This document shows, piece after piece, positions 51,475 through 59,628 of a stretch of DNA of 64,000 nt. A program made the position numbers and the translations under genes. Each line of letters starts with the position of its first letter. Positions within the stretch are counted from its first letter, which is position 1. Under the pieces are notes generated by a model. That model saw only the letters and a program-made list of their open reading frames with translations. It did no database searches and was not told where the DNA came from. The stretch is from UBA2334 sp964396895 (GTDB taxonomy: Bacteria; Pseudomonadota; Gammaproteobacteria; Burkholderiales; Burkholderiaceae_C). Location: assembly GCA_964396895.1 (NCBI GenBank), contig CAYNGJ010000023.1:1-64000 (forward strand), read 5' to 3'.

Positions 51475-52983
51475 ATGACGTTCACCGCGAGAAGCCACAT
51501 CTTGGCGCCGCTGGCATTGGTGCTGGCCATGTCCGGCTGTGCCACCCTGAAAAGCCACGATGACCTGACCAATCAGGTTCAATCCGCGCAGCGCAGCGGG
51601 GGGCTGGCATCGGCCCTGGCGACGCTGGAGGCCTCGGCCACCACCGAAGAGGAAAAAACCGCGCTGCTCTACAACCTGGAGCGCGGCGAACTGCTCAGGC
51701 TCAACCAGGCGTATGACGCCAGCACCCACGCCTTCATGCTGGCCGACAACAAGGTCAAAGAGTGGGAAGAAGCCGCCAAAACCAACCCCCAGAAGCTGCT
51801 GGCCACCGTGGGGGCAGCCACCATCAGCGAGCGCCTGAAGGTGTATGAGGGCCAGGACTATGAAAAAGTCTGGCTGACCACCCGCCTGGCACTCAACCGC
51901 CTGTCCTCGGGCGACCTGGACACCGCCCGGGTGGACATCAAACGCACCCACGAGCGCGAGGCGGTGATTGCCGAGTTCCGCGCCCAGGAAACGGCCGCGG
52001 CCGAAGAGGAGGCCAAAACCAAAGGCGTCAGCAGCACAGGCAAAGACATCAACGGTTATCCCGTGGAAACCCTGAACGACCCCGAGGTCTTGGCCCTGAA
52101 GAACGGCTATTCCAACGCATTGAGCCACTACCTGGCCGGCTTTGTGTACGAGGTGCTGAACGAGCCGGGACTGGCCGCACCGGGTTATCGCAAAGCCATC
52201 GAACTCAAGCCCGACACCGGCGTGCTCGAGGAAGGGTTGCGCGGCCTGGATGACCGCACCAGCTTCACCCACCGGCGTCGCCAGCGCATGACGGATGTGC
52301 TCTTTCTCATCGAAGCCGGGGATGCCCCAGCACGCAAACCCAAGGCATTTACGTTGCCTGTACCCGTGCGGGGTGGGTTGCGCACCGTCAGCGTGTCTTA
52401 CCCAGTGATTGAGCCGTCGACCGACCCGTTGCTGAGCCAGCTCACGGTGGCGGGGCGCGTGCTCAAGCTGGAAAAAGTGGTGGACGTGAACGTCATGGCT
52501 CGCCGCGCCTTGAAGGACGAAATGCCGGGCATGGTGTTGCGTGGCATCACACGCGCCGTCGTGAAGGGCGCTGTGCAAGACCAGCTTCAGAAAAACGCGG
52601 GTCTTTTGGGGGCGTTGGTGGGCTCTGTGGCCTCCGCAGTGACCGAACAGGCGGACGACCGGATGTGGCGCATGCTGCCTGGCCGCGTCTATGTGGCGCG
52701 TGGCTACTTGCCCGAGGGCGAGCACCAGGTGGTGATCAATGGGCGCGACTTGGGCGTGAAGGTGGATGTCAAAGGCCAATACGCCATGGTGCCCTTGCGC
52801 CTGTACCACCACAGCGTGGTGTCGGGCCGTGTGGGCAGCTTTGGTGCCCTGGTGGCCCCACTTCCGGTGAGCACACCTGCTGCGGTGGATGCGCCAGTCG
52901 CACCCGTGCCAGCGGCAAAAGCCAAAGCCCCCCCCAAAAAGCCCGCGACCAGAATGCCCGCCAAACCCGCGGTTGCGCCATGA
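51475..52983 (+). CDS. COG3014-family outer-membrane lipoprotein
   Basis: 502 residues. Signal with lipobox LAMSGC at about residue 22. The N-terminal half (about 25-280) is helical with tetratricopeptide-like character (ALLYNLERGELLRLNQAYDA, SHYLAGFVYEVLNEPG). The C-terminus is Ala/Pro/Lys-rich and disordered (residues 455-502). Proteins of this family occur with LpoB-like genes, as here. Function in envelope maintenance is inferred from neighbours. Confidence 0.8.
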   Translation: MTFTARSHILAPLALVLAMSGCATLKSHDDLTNQVQSAQRSGGLASALATLEASATTEEEKTALLYNLERGELLRLNQAYDASTHAFMLADNKVKEWEEAAKTNPQKLLATVGAATISERLKVYEGQDYEKVWLTTRLALNRLSSGDLDTARVDIKRTHEREAVIAEFRAQETAAAEEEAKTKGVSSTGKDINGYPVETLNDPEVLALKNGYSNALSHYLAGFVYEVLNEPGLAAPGYRKAIELKPDTGVLEEGLRGLDDRTSFTHRRRQRMTDVLFLIEAGDAPARKPKAFTLPVPVRGGLRTVSVSYPVIEPSTDPLLSQLTVAGRVLKLEKVVDVNVMARRALKDEMPGMVLRGITRAVVKGAVQDQLQKNAGLLGALVGSVASAVTEQADDRMWRMLPGRVYVARGYLPEGEHQVVINGRDLGVKVDVKGQYAMVPLRLYHHSVVSGRVGSFGALVAPLPVSTPAAVDAPVAPVPAAKAKAPPKKPATRMPAKPAVAP

Positions 52984-53003
52984 ATTTTTCAGCGGAGATA
53001 CCC

Positions 53004-53390
53004 ATGACACATGCCAAACATTTCCTGGCTGCGCTGGTGGCCAGCCTCACCTTGGTGGCACACGCCCAGCACGACCCTGGTACGCCGCTGGCGGTGGCCG
53101 CCAAAACCATGTTGCGCGGTGATGCGCAAGGCGTAAAAATTGCCGAAATGCGGGCGGTGCGCCGCAACGACATCCTCAGTGTGCAGACCGACCTGGTGAA
53201 TGTCGGCAACAGTGACCGCATGGTGTTTTACCGCTACCGCTGGCTCGACAACGTGGGCAACCTGGTGGGCGATGGCGAGTCCTGGAAACAAATGGGCCTG
53301 ATGGGCCAGGGCCAGCAAACCGTGAAAAGTGTGGCCCCCATGTCATCGGCGGTTGATTTCCGCCTGGAAATGAACGTCGAAGCCAAATGA
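53004..53390 (+). CDS. YcfL-family secreted protein
   Basis: 128 residues from MTHAKHFLAALVASLTLVAH, a signal peptide cleaved near AHA. The mature part has the YcfL beta-sandwich features RRNDILSVQTDLVN and MVFYRYRWLDNVGNLV, an adhesin-like or lipoprotein-accessory fold. GGAG sits before the ATG at 53004; an in-frame ATG at 52980 overlapping the previous stop is less likely. Second gene of the LpoB cluster. Confidence 0.82.
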   Translation: MTHAKHFLAALVASLTLVAHAQHDPGTPLAVAAKTMLRGDAQGVKIAEMRAVRRNDILSVQTDLVNVGNSDRMVFYRYRWLDNVGNLVGDGESWKQMGLMGQGQQTVKSVAPMSSAVDFRLEMNVEAK

Positions 53391-53422
53391 CCCTCGCCAG
53401 CACCCCCGAAAGAGTTCACACC

Positions 53423-54037
53423 ATGTCCCTCCCATTCCACCCCATTCGCACACCCGCCTTGCTGCTGCTGGCCGTTTTGGGCCTGTCCGCGTGCCAGCCA
53501 CTGGTCACGTCTCCCGTGGTTCGCCTCGACCGTCAGGTGAACTACGGTGACGCCAAAGCCGTGGAACTCGTCACCAACGAATTCGGGTCCAGCGACCTGC
53601 AGATGATTGCGGAGAAGATGGTGGGCAGCCTGTTGGAAACCGGCATTTTCCAGGGACGCCCCACCGTCACCATTTCGACGGTCAAGAACAAGACCAGCGA
53701 GTACATCGATACCACCAATGTCATGAGCTCCATCCAGACCGCATTGGTCAAGTCGGGCAAAGTGCGTTTCACCCGCTCCATCAACGAGATGCAGCAGGGG
53801 GTGGACGAGCTGCAACGCCAGAACCAAAGCGGGCTGTACAAGCAAAGCACCACGGCCAAGGTGGGCAACATGACGGCGGCCAAGTACACGCTGGAAGGTG
53901 AGTTGACCAGCATCGTCAAACAGAACAACACCACCAAAGACGTGTTTTACAAGTTCACGCTGAAGATGTTCGATGTGCAGGAAGGCACCATCGAATGGCA
54001 AGATGAAAAAGAAATCCGCAAGACCAGCAAACGCTGA
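53423..54037 (+). CDS. lpoB: LpoB-like activator of penicillin-binding protein
   Basis: 204 residues. Lipoprotein with lipobox LGLSAC. The mature domain (VNYGDAKAVELVTNEFGSSD, ITRS-like IQTALVKSGKVRFT, IEWQDEKEIRKT) matches LpoB, which is anchored in the outer membrane and stimulates PBP1B peptidoglycan synthesis. Located 33 bases after the YcfL gene. Start is MSLPFHPIR at 53423. Confidence 0.88.
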   Translation: MSLPFHPIRTPALLLLAVLGLSACQPLVTSPVVRLDRQVNYGDAKAVELVTNEFGSSDLQMIAEKMVGSLLETGIFQGRPTVTISTVKNKTSEYIDTTNVMSSIQTALVKSGKVRFTRSINEMQQGVDELQRQNQSGLYKQSTTAKVGNMTAAKYTLEGELTSIVKQNNTTKDVFYKFTLKMFDVQEGTIEWQDEKEIRKTSKR

Positions 54038-54056
54038 ACGGCGCAGGGAGCACCAC

Positions 54057-54941
54057 ATGAAACGACGCACATTCATCCCCACGCTCGGCGCCCTGATGGG
54101 GGCCCTGGCGGTGGCCGGCACGGTGCAGGCGCAGCCCGCGCCGCGCATTGCTGTCACTGACTTGGCGTACACCCAGGCAGTGGCCCAGTACTTCGAGGCG
54201 GGCACCTTCCGTGACCAAGGCCAGCTGCATGCGAACCGCCACAGCGTGACGGCCAGTCACCAGAGCAGTGGCACCTACGTCGCGGGCACCTACAGCTACC
54301 TGGAGCAGCGGGAGTTGGGCTCGTTCACCAACGACATCAAGGGTGCCTTGCTCAGGGGCACGGCTTTCAAGCTGGTTCAGGGCAAGGGCTTTGATGCGGG
54401 GGATCCCCAACCCACCAAGGCCGAGCAGGCCCTCCAGCAGCTTCAGACCGGCAAAATGGCCAAGCCGGTGCGCCAGCCTGAGGTGAAGGACATCATTGCC
54501 CGCATCCGCAAGGGGGAGTTCAACGGGGCCGACTATGTGCTGTTTGGCACCCTGTCCAGCATCGAGTTCCGTGACCAGTTTTCGCCGTTGCAGGGCTCCA
54601 CCAGTGCCACCATGCAGTACGGGCTGGACCTCCTGGCCGATTTTTCGCTCATCCACACCAAGACCTACGAAATCAAGGCCTCGTTTTCGGCACAGGGGGC
54701 GGGCAACGACACCAAAATCTTGTCCAACCGGGGCGATGTGATGCCCCCCAACCGCGCCAAGGTCATGCGCGAGACCTCGCAAAGTCTGGCCATGGGTGTT
54801 TACGAGCAACTCACCAGCCAGTTGGGTCATTCTGACCCAGGCATGGCCCGCGGCGTCCGCCCAGGCATGCAGGTGGTGCCAGGCCAACCCACGCCAGCCC
54901 CACCCCAGCAAGCACCTGACTCGGTCATGATCCTGCGGTGA
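54057..54941 (+). CDS. CsgG/LpoB-like secreted protein
   Basis: 294 residues. Signal peptide MKRRTFIPTLGALMGALAVA with AQA cleavage. The central part (RIAVTDLAYTQAVAQYFEAG, YVLFGTLSSIEFRDQF) has a CsgG/HfaB-like fold, and the end is Pro-rich. It continues the lipoprotein cluster and has no obvious lipobox. Function unknown; perhaps another envelope-assembly factor. Confidence 0.75.
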   Translation: MKRRTFIPTLGALMGALAVAGTVQAQPAPRIAVTDLAYTQAVAQYFEAGTFRDQGQLHANRHSVTASHQSSGTYVAGTYSYLEQRELGSFTNDIKGALLRGTAFKLVQGKGFDAGDPQPTKAEQALQQLQTGKMAKPVRQPEVKDIIARIRKGEFNGADYVLFGTLSSIEFRDQFSPLQGSTSATMQYGLDLLADFSLIHTKTYEIKASFSAQGAGNDTKILSNRGDVMPPNRAKVMRETSQSLAMGVYEQLTSQLGHSDPGMARGVRPGMQVVPGQPTPAPPQQAPDSVMILR

Positions 54942-54947
54942 CCTCGG

Positions 54948-55964
54948 GTGCCGCCTGACGCACTGGCCACCCCTTCTGCTCCTTCTGGCGGGCGCAGTCG
55001 GCGGCGGTGGGTGTGCGCCGCTTTGTGCACGGTGCTGTGGGCCGCTGGGTGCGCCGCGCCGCCTGGCGGCCACGCCGACGTGGCAACCCCCATGGCCTTG
55101 CCTGGCGGGTGGACGTTGCTGAGCTTGCCAGGACAGGCAGCCGGGGTCGAGGTCGCGGCACTGCAGCGGTCTGCGCTGGTGCCGCCAGCGCGCTACCGGG
55201 TGGTGGTGGTGCCCGGGTCGGGTTGCACCGGCTGGGTGCCGTTGGCGCCGCGCTACTTTGCCGGGCTGCTGCACGCCGAACTGCTGGTGCTGCACAAGCC
55301 GGGCGCCGATCCGAGTGCAGGTGCGGGCGCGGCGTGTTCAGCCGCCTTTCAGGCGTCGGACGACCTGGCCCATTGGCGGGCTGCGGCGCAGTCGGCGCTG
55401 GTCGCCCATGGCACTGGGCACCCCACTGCGTCAACCGATCTTCGGCTGTTGCTGGTGGGCATTTCGGAAGGGGCTGAGCTGTTGCCCGAACTGGCCAACG
55501 CTCTCCCTGCAGTGGCCGGGGTGGTCATGGTGTCTGCCCCCGGGCTGGACCCGGTGCAGGCTGGCGAGTTGCAGGCACAGCGGTTGGACCAAGCCGCGGC
55601 GTGGCAACATCTCCGCGCGGGGCAGTCTGGTGCCTGGGCTGACGAGACCGTGGTGCAGGGGCGCACCTTGCGTTATTGGCGCTCATTCTGGACGTGGCCT
55701 CTGGCGCAGCCGCTGCTGGCCGGGCCATGGCCGTTGCTGCGCGTTTGGGGTGATGGGGACGAGGCCGTGGCCCCAGCGGCCTACACGCGGTTTGCGGTGC
55801 TGGCCGCCCACCGCGCTGCGCCCTGGTGTGATGTCCGCTTGCCCCAGGCAGATCACGGCCTGCAAACGCCGACGCAGGACGGCGTGCAGTGGCTGTGGGC
55901 CCAGCTGGAACGGTGGGCCAGGTCGCCCGATGCGGCCTTGTGCGACGTGGTCACCCCACCCTGA
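54948..55964 (+). CDS. Lipoprotein alpha/beta hydrolase
   Basis: 338 residues from GTG at 54948. Lipobox WAAGC at residue 35 after RSRRRWVCAALCTVL. Alpha/beta hydrolase pieces: nucleophile GISEGAELLPEL (Ser in GxSxG), acid in WGDGDEAVAP, His in ADHGLQTP. No close family recognised. Start is GTG because no ATG lies upstream of the lipoprotein signal. It ends the cluster that began at 51475. Confidence 0.65.
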   Translation: MPPDALATPSAPSGGRSRRRWVCAALCTVLWAAGCAAPPGGHADVATPMALPGGWTLLSLPGQAAGVEVAALQRSALVPPARYRVVVVPGSGCTGWVPLAPRYFAGLLHAELLVLHKPGADPSAGAGAACSAAFQASDDLAHWRAAAQSALVAHGTGHPTASTDLRLLLVGISEGAELLPELANALPAVAGVVMVSAPGLDPVQAGELQAQRLDQAAAWQHLRAGQSGAWADETVVQGRTLRYWRSFWTWPLAQPLLAGPWPLLRVWGDGDEAVAPAAYTRFAVLAAHRAAPWCDVRLPQADHGLQTPTQDGVQWLWAQLERWARSPDAALCDVVTPP

Positions 55965-55993
55965 TGCGTCGCACCAGCCGACCTCCAGCGGGT

Positions 55994-57050
55994 CGTGTCA
56001 AGGCAAGGCGGCGGGAGAGGTCAGGTACTGGGTGGACAAGCGCTGGTATTGCCCGCCATCGGTGGTGACGTTGGTCTGGCTGGTGTGCCCCGGGCTGAAG
56101 ACGACGGCCATGCCACCGGCGGCCACCAGCTCTTGCGGGTGGGTCAGGAAATACTGAACCCGGTTATCCCGAAACGCCAAGGCCGAGCCACCAGGGGTGG
56201 CCGAAGGCACGCCCATGGGGGTTTGCCACCACACCAAAGGCAGTTGCAAGCCTTCGTGGAACTGGCGAGCGTTGGCCAAGTGGTTGGTGAAACTGGGCTC
56301 CGTCAGGTTGCTGGCATCCCAGTAGTACGGCACCGCACTGGGGCGTGTGCACAAGGCCCCGTCGCCGGTGTAGCTGGCTTCAAAACAGCCGGCATCGCGG
56401 TCCAGCGTCTGCATCACCACAAAATCGGCCTGCGGCGGCGCCACCAGCTTGTGCATGTAGCTCACCTCAGCGGCCACGCTGTTGCCCCACAACGACGGAG
56501 GAAACCCCACCAAGGCTTTGGGTGCTTGGGTGCGGGCCATGGACAGCAGGCACTGTGCCATGCCGGTAACGGAATTGGGCAGCGCAGCGCAATCGCTGTT
56601 TTGCGAATTGACGTGGGCAAAGTGCTGGGTGGGCTCGGCAGTCACCTGGTTGGTGTAACCCCAGAAATCGGGTTCGAAGTTCACCAGCACGGGCTTGTTG
56701 TAGGCGCGCAGCTGGGTGAACATCAGGCGCACGTTGTCCCAGTAGCCGCGCATGAAGTTGGCATCGCTCAGGCCGGAGATGTTGCCGTCACCCAGCGTGG
56801 CCATCTGATACAGCGTGAACATGGGGGTGGCGCCCACGGCATCGGCATTGGCCGCCACCAGGCCCACGTAAGCCCCCGAAGGGCTGTTCCACGACGGCCA
56901 GCCGCTGCTGCCCGCACCCACCAAATAGCGCTCGTAGATGTCAGGGCGCAGGCCCTGCGCACGGATCACCGCCACCGACGACGAGGTGTCACCCAGGCCC
57001 AGCAGCAGCTGGCGGGGTTTGCCCAAGGTCTGTGCCAGTTGGCCGGCTTT
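55994..57050. repeat. Direct repeat, copy 1 (of two, ~1.06 kb)
   Basis: Offset by exactly 1481 bases from copy 2 (57475-58531). Essentially identical over the first ~990 bases in every frame inspected, then a few differences in the last ~70 bases (codon D versus G in LLLGLGD/G). Produced by tandem duplication of the gene core. Confidence 0.95.
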
Positions 57051-57467
57051 TTGATGCAAGGGCACCGCAATGCACCGTGCGGGGAAAATTCGGCACAAGT
57101 AGTCTGGCAGCTGTCCCAATGGAACGTGTAACGGCGTCGGCAGGGACAGTCGAGTGATGCCCAAGATGGTGCTGTCAGTCAGATTGACAGCCAGAAGGTG
57201 ATCTGCGGCGGGGTAGTGACGGAAGGTGTAAGTCAGATAGGTTTGATCGACTGACCGGGTGCCCTCTTCTGTGGGGAACAATTCAGGAAACGTGACTTCG
57301 GCCCAGTCAAACAACTCGGTGGCCGTCAGCGCGGGTCCCATGGCCATGGCGGGGGGCAGTGCCACCGACAGGCCGAGCAACGCCAGGCCCACGAAGTGAG
57401 CCAACCATCCGCGCACCTGGGGTTTTGCTGCGTTATGGGGGGATGGCGAAAGTGGGTGCGTCTGCAT
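55998..57467 (-). CDS. Secreted protein with DWAE-type N-terminal domain and shared core (tandem copy 1)
   Basis: 489 residues. Signal peptide (LAHFVGLALLGLSVALPPAM) then a ~85-residue domain with LFDWAEVTFPELFPTEE and PVGLPDYLCRIFPARC-like ending. This domain type recurs at the start of many Burkholderiales secreted proteins (recalled, not searched). Then comes the core shared with copy 2 (about 150-489), which looks like a TIM-barrel hydrolase: PVLVNFEPDFWGYTNQ, DFVVMQTLDRDAG, PLVWWQTPMGVPS. Catalytic role not proven. The ATG at 57467 was preferred to TTG at 57482. Confidence 0.7.
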   Translation of the reverse strand: MQTHPLSPSPHNAAKPQVRGWLAHFVGLALLGLSVALPPAMAMGPALTATELFDWAEVTFPELFPTEEGTRSVDQTYLTYTFRHYPAADHLLAVNLTDSTILGITRLSLPTPLHVPLGQLPDYLCRIFPARCIAVPLHQKAGQLAQTLGKPRQLLLGLGDTSSSVAVIRAQGLRPDIYERYLVGAGSSGWPSWNSPSGAYVGLVAANADAVGATPMFTLYQMATLGDGNISGLSDANFMRGYWDNVRLMFTQLRAYNKPVLVNFEPDFWGYTNQVTAEPTQHFAHVNSQNSDCAALPNSVTGMAQCLLSMARTQAPKALVGFPPSLWGNSVAAEVSYMHKLVAPPQADFVVMQTLDRDAGCFEASYTGDGALCTRPSAVPYYWDASNLTEPSFTNHLANARQFHEGLQLPLVWWQTPMGVPSATPGGSALAFRDNRVQYFLTHPQELVAAGGMAVVFSPGHTSQTNVTTDGGQYQRLSTQYLTSPAALP

Positions 57468-57474
57468 GGGGTGC

Positions 57475-58531
57475 CGTGTCAAGGCAAGGCGGCGGGAGAG
57501 GTCAGGTACTGGGTGGACAAGCGCTGGTATTGCCCGCCATCGGTGGTGACGTTGGTCTGGCTGGTGTGCCCCGGGCTGAAGACGACGGCCATGCCACCGG
57601 CGGCCACCAGCTCTTGCGGGTGGGTCAGGAAATACTGAACCCGGTTATCCCGAAACGCCAAGGCCGAGCCACCAGGGGTGGCCGAAGGCACGCCCATGGG
57701 GGTTTGCCACCACACCAAAGGCAGTTGCAAGCCTTCGTGGAACTGGCGAGCGTTGGCCAAGTGGTTGGTGAAACTGGGCTCCGTCAGGTTGCTGGCATCC
57801 CAGTAGTACGGCACCGCACTGGGGCGTGTGCACAAGGCCCCGTCGCCGGTGTAGCTGGCTTCAAAACAGCCGGCATCGCGGTCCAGCGTCTGCATCACCA
57901 CAAAATCGGCCTGCGGCGGCGCCACCAGCTTGTGCATGTAGCTCACCTCAGCGGCCACGCTGTTGCCCCACAACGACGGAGGAAACCCCACCAAGGCTTT
58001 GGGTGCTTGGGTGCGGGCCATGGACAGCAGGCACTGTGCCATGCCGGTAACGGAATTGGGCAGCGCAGCGCAATCGCTGTTTTGCGAATTGACGTGGGCA
58101 AAGTGCTGGGTGGGCTCGGCAGTCACCTGGTTGGTGTAACCCCAGAAATCGGGTTCGAAGTTCACCAGCACGGGCTTGTTGTAGGCGCGCAGCTGGGTGA
58201 ACATCAGGCGCACGTTGTCCCAGTAGCCGCGCATGAAGTTGGCATCGCTCAGGCCGGAGATGTTGCCGTCACCCAGCGTGGCCATCTGATACAGCGTGAA
58301 CATGGGGGTGGCGCCCACGGCATCGGCATTGGCCGCCACCAGGCCCACGTAAGCCCCCGAAGGGCTGTTCCACGACGGCCAGCCGCTGCTGCCCGCACCC
58401 ACCAAATAGCGCTCGTAGATGTCAGGGCGCAGGCCCTGCGCACGGATCACCGCCACCGACGACGAGGTGCCACCCAAGCCCAGCAGCAGCTGGCGGGGCT
58501 TGCCCAAGGTCTGTGCCAGTTGCCCAGCCTT
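57475..58531. repeat. Direct repeat, copy 2
   Basis: Second copy of the ~1.06-kb repeat, covering the core of the upstream lipoprotein gene. Starts CGTGTCAAGG at 57475, as copy 1 at 55994. Confidence 0.95.
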
Positions 58532-58675
58532 TTGTGCCAGCGTTGTTGGCGTTGGCGTTGGCGTGTCGGGTGTGCCCGAGCTACCACCGCAGGCGGCCAG
58601 CACCAGCGACACCGCCAGTGTCAACGCGGGCCGGATCCAACGGGAAGTGGGGAGCAGGGGTGATTTCGGAGGCAT
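57479..58675 (-). CDS. Lipoprotein with shared TIM-barrel-like core (tandem copy 2)
   Basis: 398 residues. Lipoprotein signal with lipobox LAACGGSSGTPDT and a Thr/Pro linker, then the same core as copy 1 (about 50-398) with VNFEPDFWGY and VVMQTLDRDAG. It lacks the DWAE-type domain. It is upstream (in transcription) of copy 1, whose start lies 11 bases beyond this gene's stop. The core is probably a glycoside-hydrolase-like barrel, but no family was recognised. Confidence 0.7.
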   Translation of the reverse strand: MPPKSPLLPTSRWIRPALTLAVSLVLAACGGSSGTPDTPTPTPTTLAQKAGQLAQTLGKPRQLLLGLGGTSSSVAVIRAQGLRPDIYERYLVGAGSSGWPSWNSPSGAYVGLVAANADAVGATPMFTLYQMATLGDGNISGLSDANFMRGYWDNVRLMFTQLRAYNKPVLVNFEPDFWGYTNQVTAEPTQHFAHVNSQNSDCAALPNSVTGMAQCLLSMARTQAPKALVGFPPSLWGNSVAAEVSYMHKLVAPPQADFVVMQTLDRDAGCFEASYTGDGALCTRPSAVPYYWDASNLTEPSFTNHLANARQFHEGLQLPLVWWQTPMGVPSATPGGSALAFRDNRVQYFLTHPQELVAAGGMAVVFSPGHTSQTNVTTDGGQYQRLSTQYLTSPAALP

Positions 58676-58854
58676 GGCGGAAGGGGAACGGTGGGGTTAC
58701 ACCAACGGTGAGTGGTGGCGTGGAAAAGAATGGTAACTTTCAGACCCATGGCGGTGCGGATAATTCCCCCAGGCGCCGCAGCTCGCGGATGCAAATTTGA
58801 CTGCCTTTCCACTTCCCCGTCTTCCTCTGCCCATTCCCTCATTTTCACAGGCCC

Positions 58855-59616
58855 ATGAACCTGCTGGCTCCCCTGTCCTGGCCCTGGCCATTGCCTGCCC
58901 TGTTGGTGTGGGTGCTGGCTTGGGTGACCATGGTGGCCCTGCGGGGGGTGGGCTTGTCCCTGATGTCCGCTTGGGTGGTGGCCACACTTCTGGGGGTTTT
59001 CGGCAGTGTGTGGGGCCGCACGCCGGTGCGCCGGTTGCTGATGGCGTTGGGGTTTCCGCTGTCGTGGTGGGTGCTCACTGCGGGTACTGGTAGCGCCCTG
59101 TCTGGCTTACCAGCCTGGGTCTGGCTGCTGCCTTTGGCTGCCGTGTGCCTGTTGTATCCCCCGGGCACCTGGCGCGATGCGCCTTTGTTTCCTACGCCAC
59201 GGGGTGCCATGGACGGATTGGCCGAGCAAGTGTCCCTGCCACTGGCTGGGCACGTGTTGGATGCCGGGTGTGGGCTGGGCGACGGTTTGCAGGCCATGGA
59301 GCGGGCCTGGCCCGAGGTGCATCTGCACGGACTGGAGCGCAGTTGGCCCTTGCGGCTGATGTGTGCCCTGCGTTGCCCCACCGCCCGGGTGCGTCAGGGT
59401 GACATGTGGCGGGAAGACTGGGCGCGCTACGACCTGGTTTACCTGTTCCAGCGGCCAGAGAGCATGGCCAGGGCCTGGGCCAAGGCACAGCAGGACCTGG
59501 CCCCCGGGGCCTGGCTGGCCAGTTTGGAGTTTGCCGTGACCGATGTGACGCCCACCGTCGAATGGCGCTGTCCCGACGGACGTCCGCTGTGGCTGTATCG
59601 GATGCCCGCGCGCTGA
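58855..59616 (+). CDS. Membrane-anchored SAM-dependent methyltransferase
   Basis: 253 residues. Three hydrophobic segments (about 8-105, e.g. LPALLVWVLAWVTMVALRGV) then a class I methyltransferase domain with HVLDAGCGLGDGLQAM and RVRQGDMWREDW. The acceptor is unknown; lipid or quinone is possible from the membrane location. Convergent with the GlcD-like gene. Confidence 0.72.
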   Translation: MNLLAPLSWPWPLPALLVWVLAWVTMVALRGVGLSLMSAWVVATLLGVFGSVWGRTPVRRLLMALGFPLSWWVLTAGTGSALSGLPAWVWLLPLAAVCLLYPPGTWRDAPLFPTPRGAMDGLAEQVSLPLAGHVLDAGCGLGDGLQAMERAWPEVHLHGLERSWPLRLMCALRCPTARVRQGDMWREDWARYDLVYLFQRPESMARAWAKAQQDLAPGAWLASLEFAVTDVTPTVEWRCPDGRPLWLYRMPAR

Positions 59617-59628
59617 GGCGTGGCGGGC

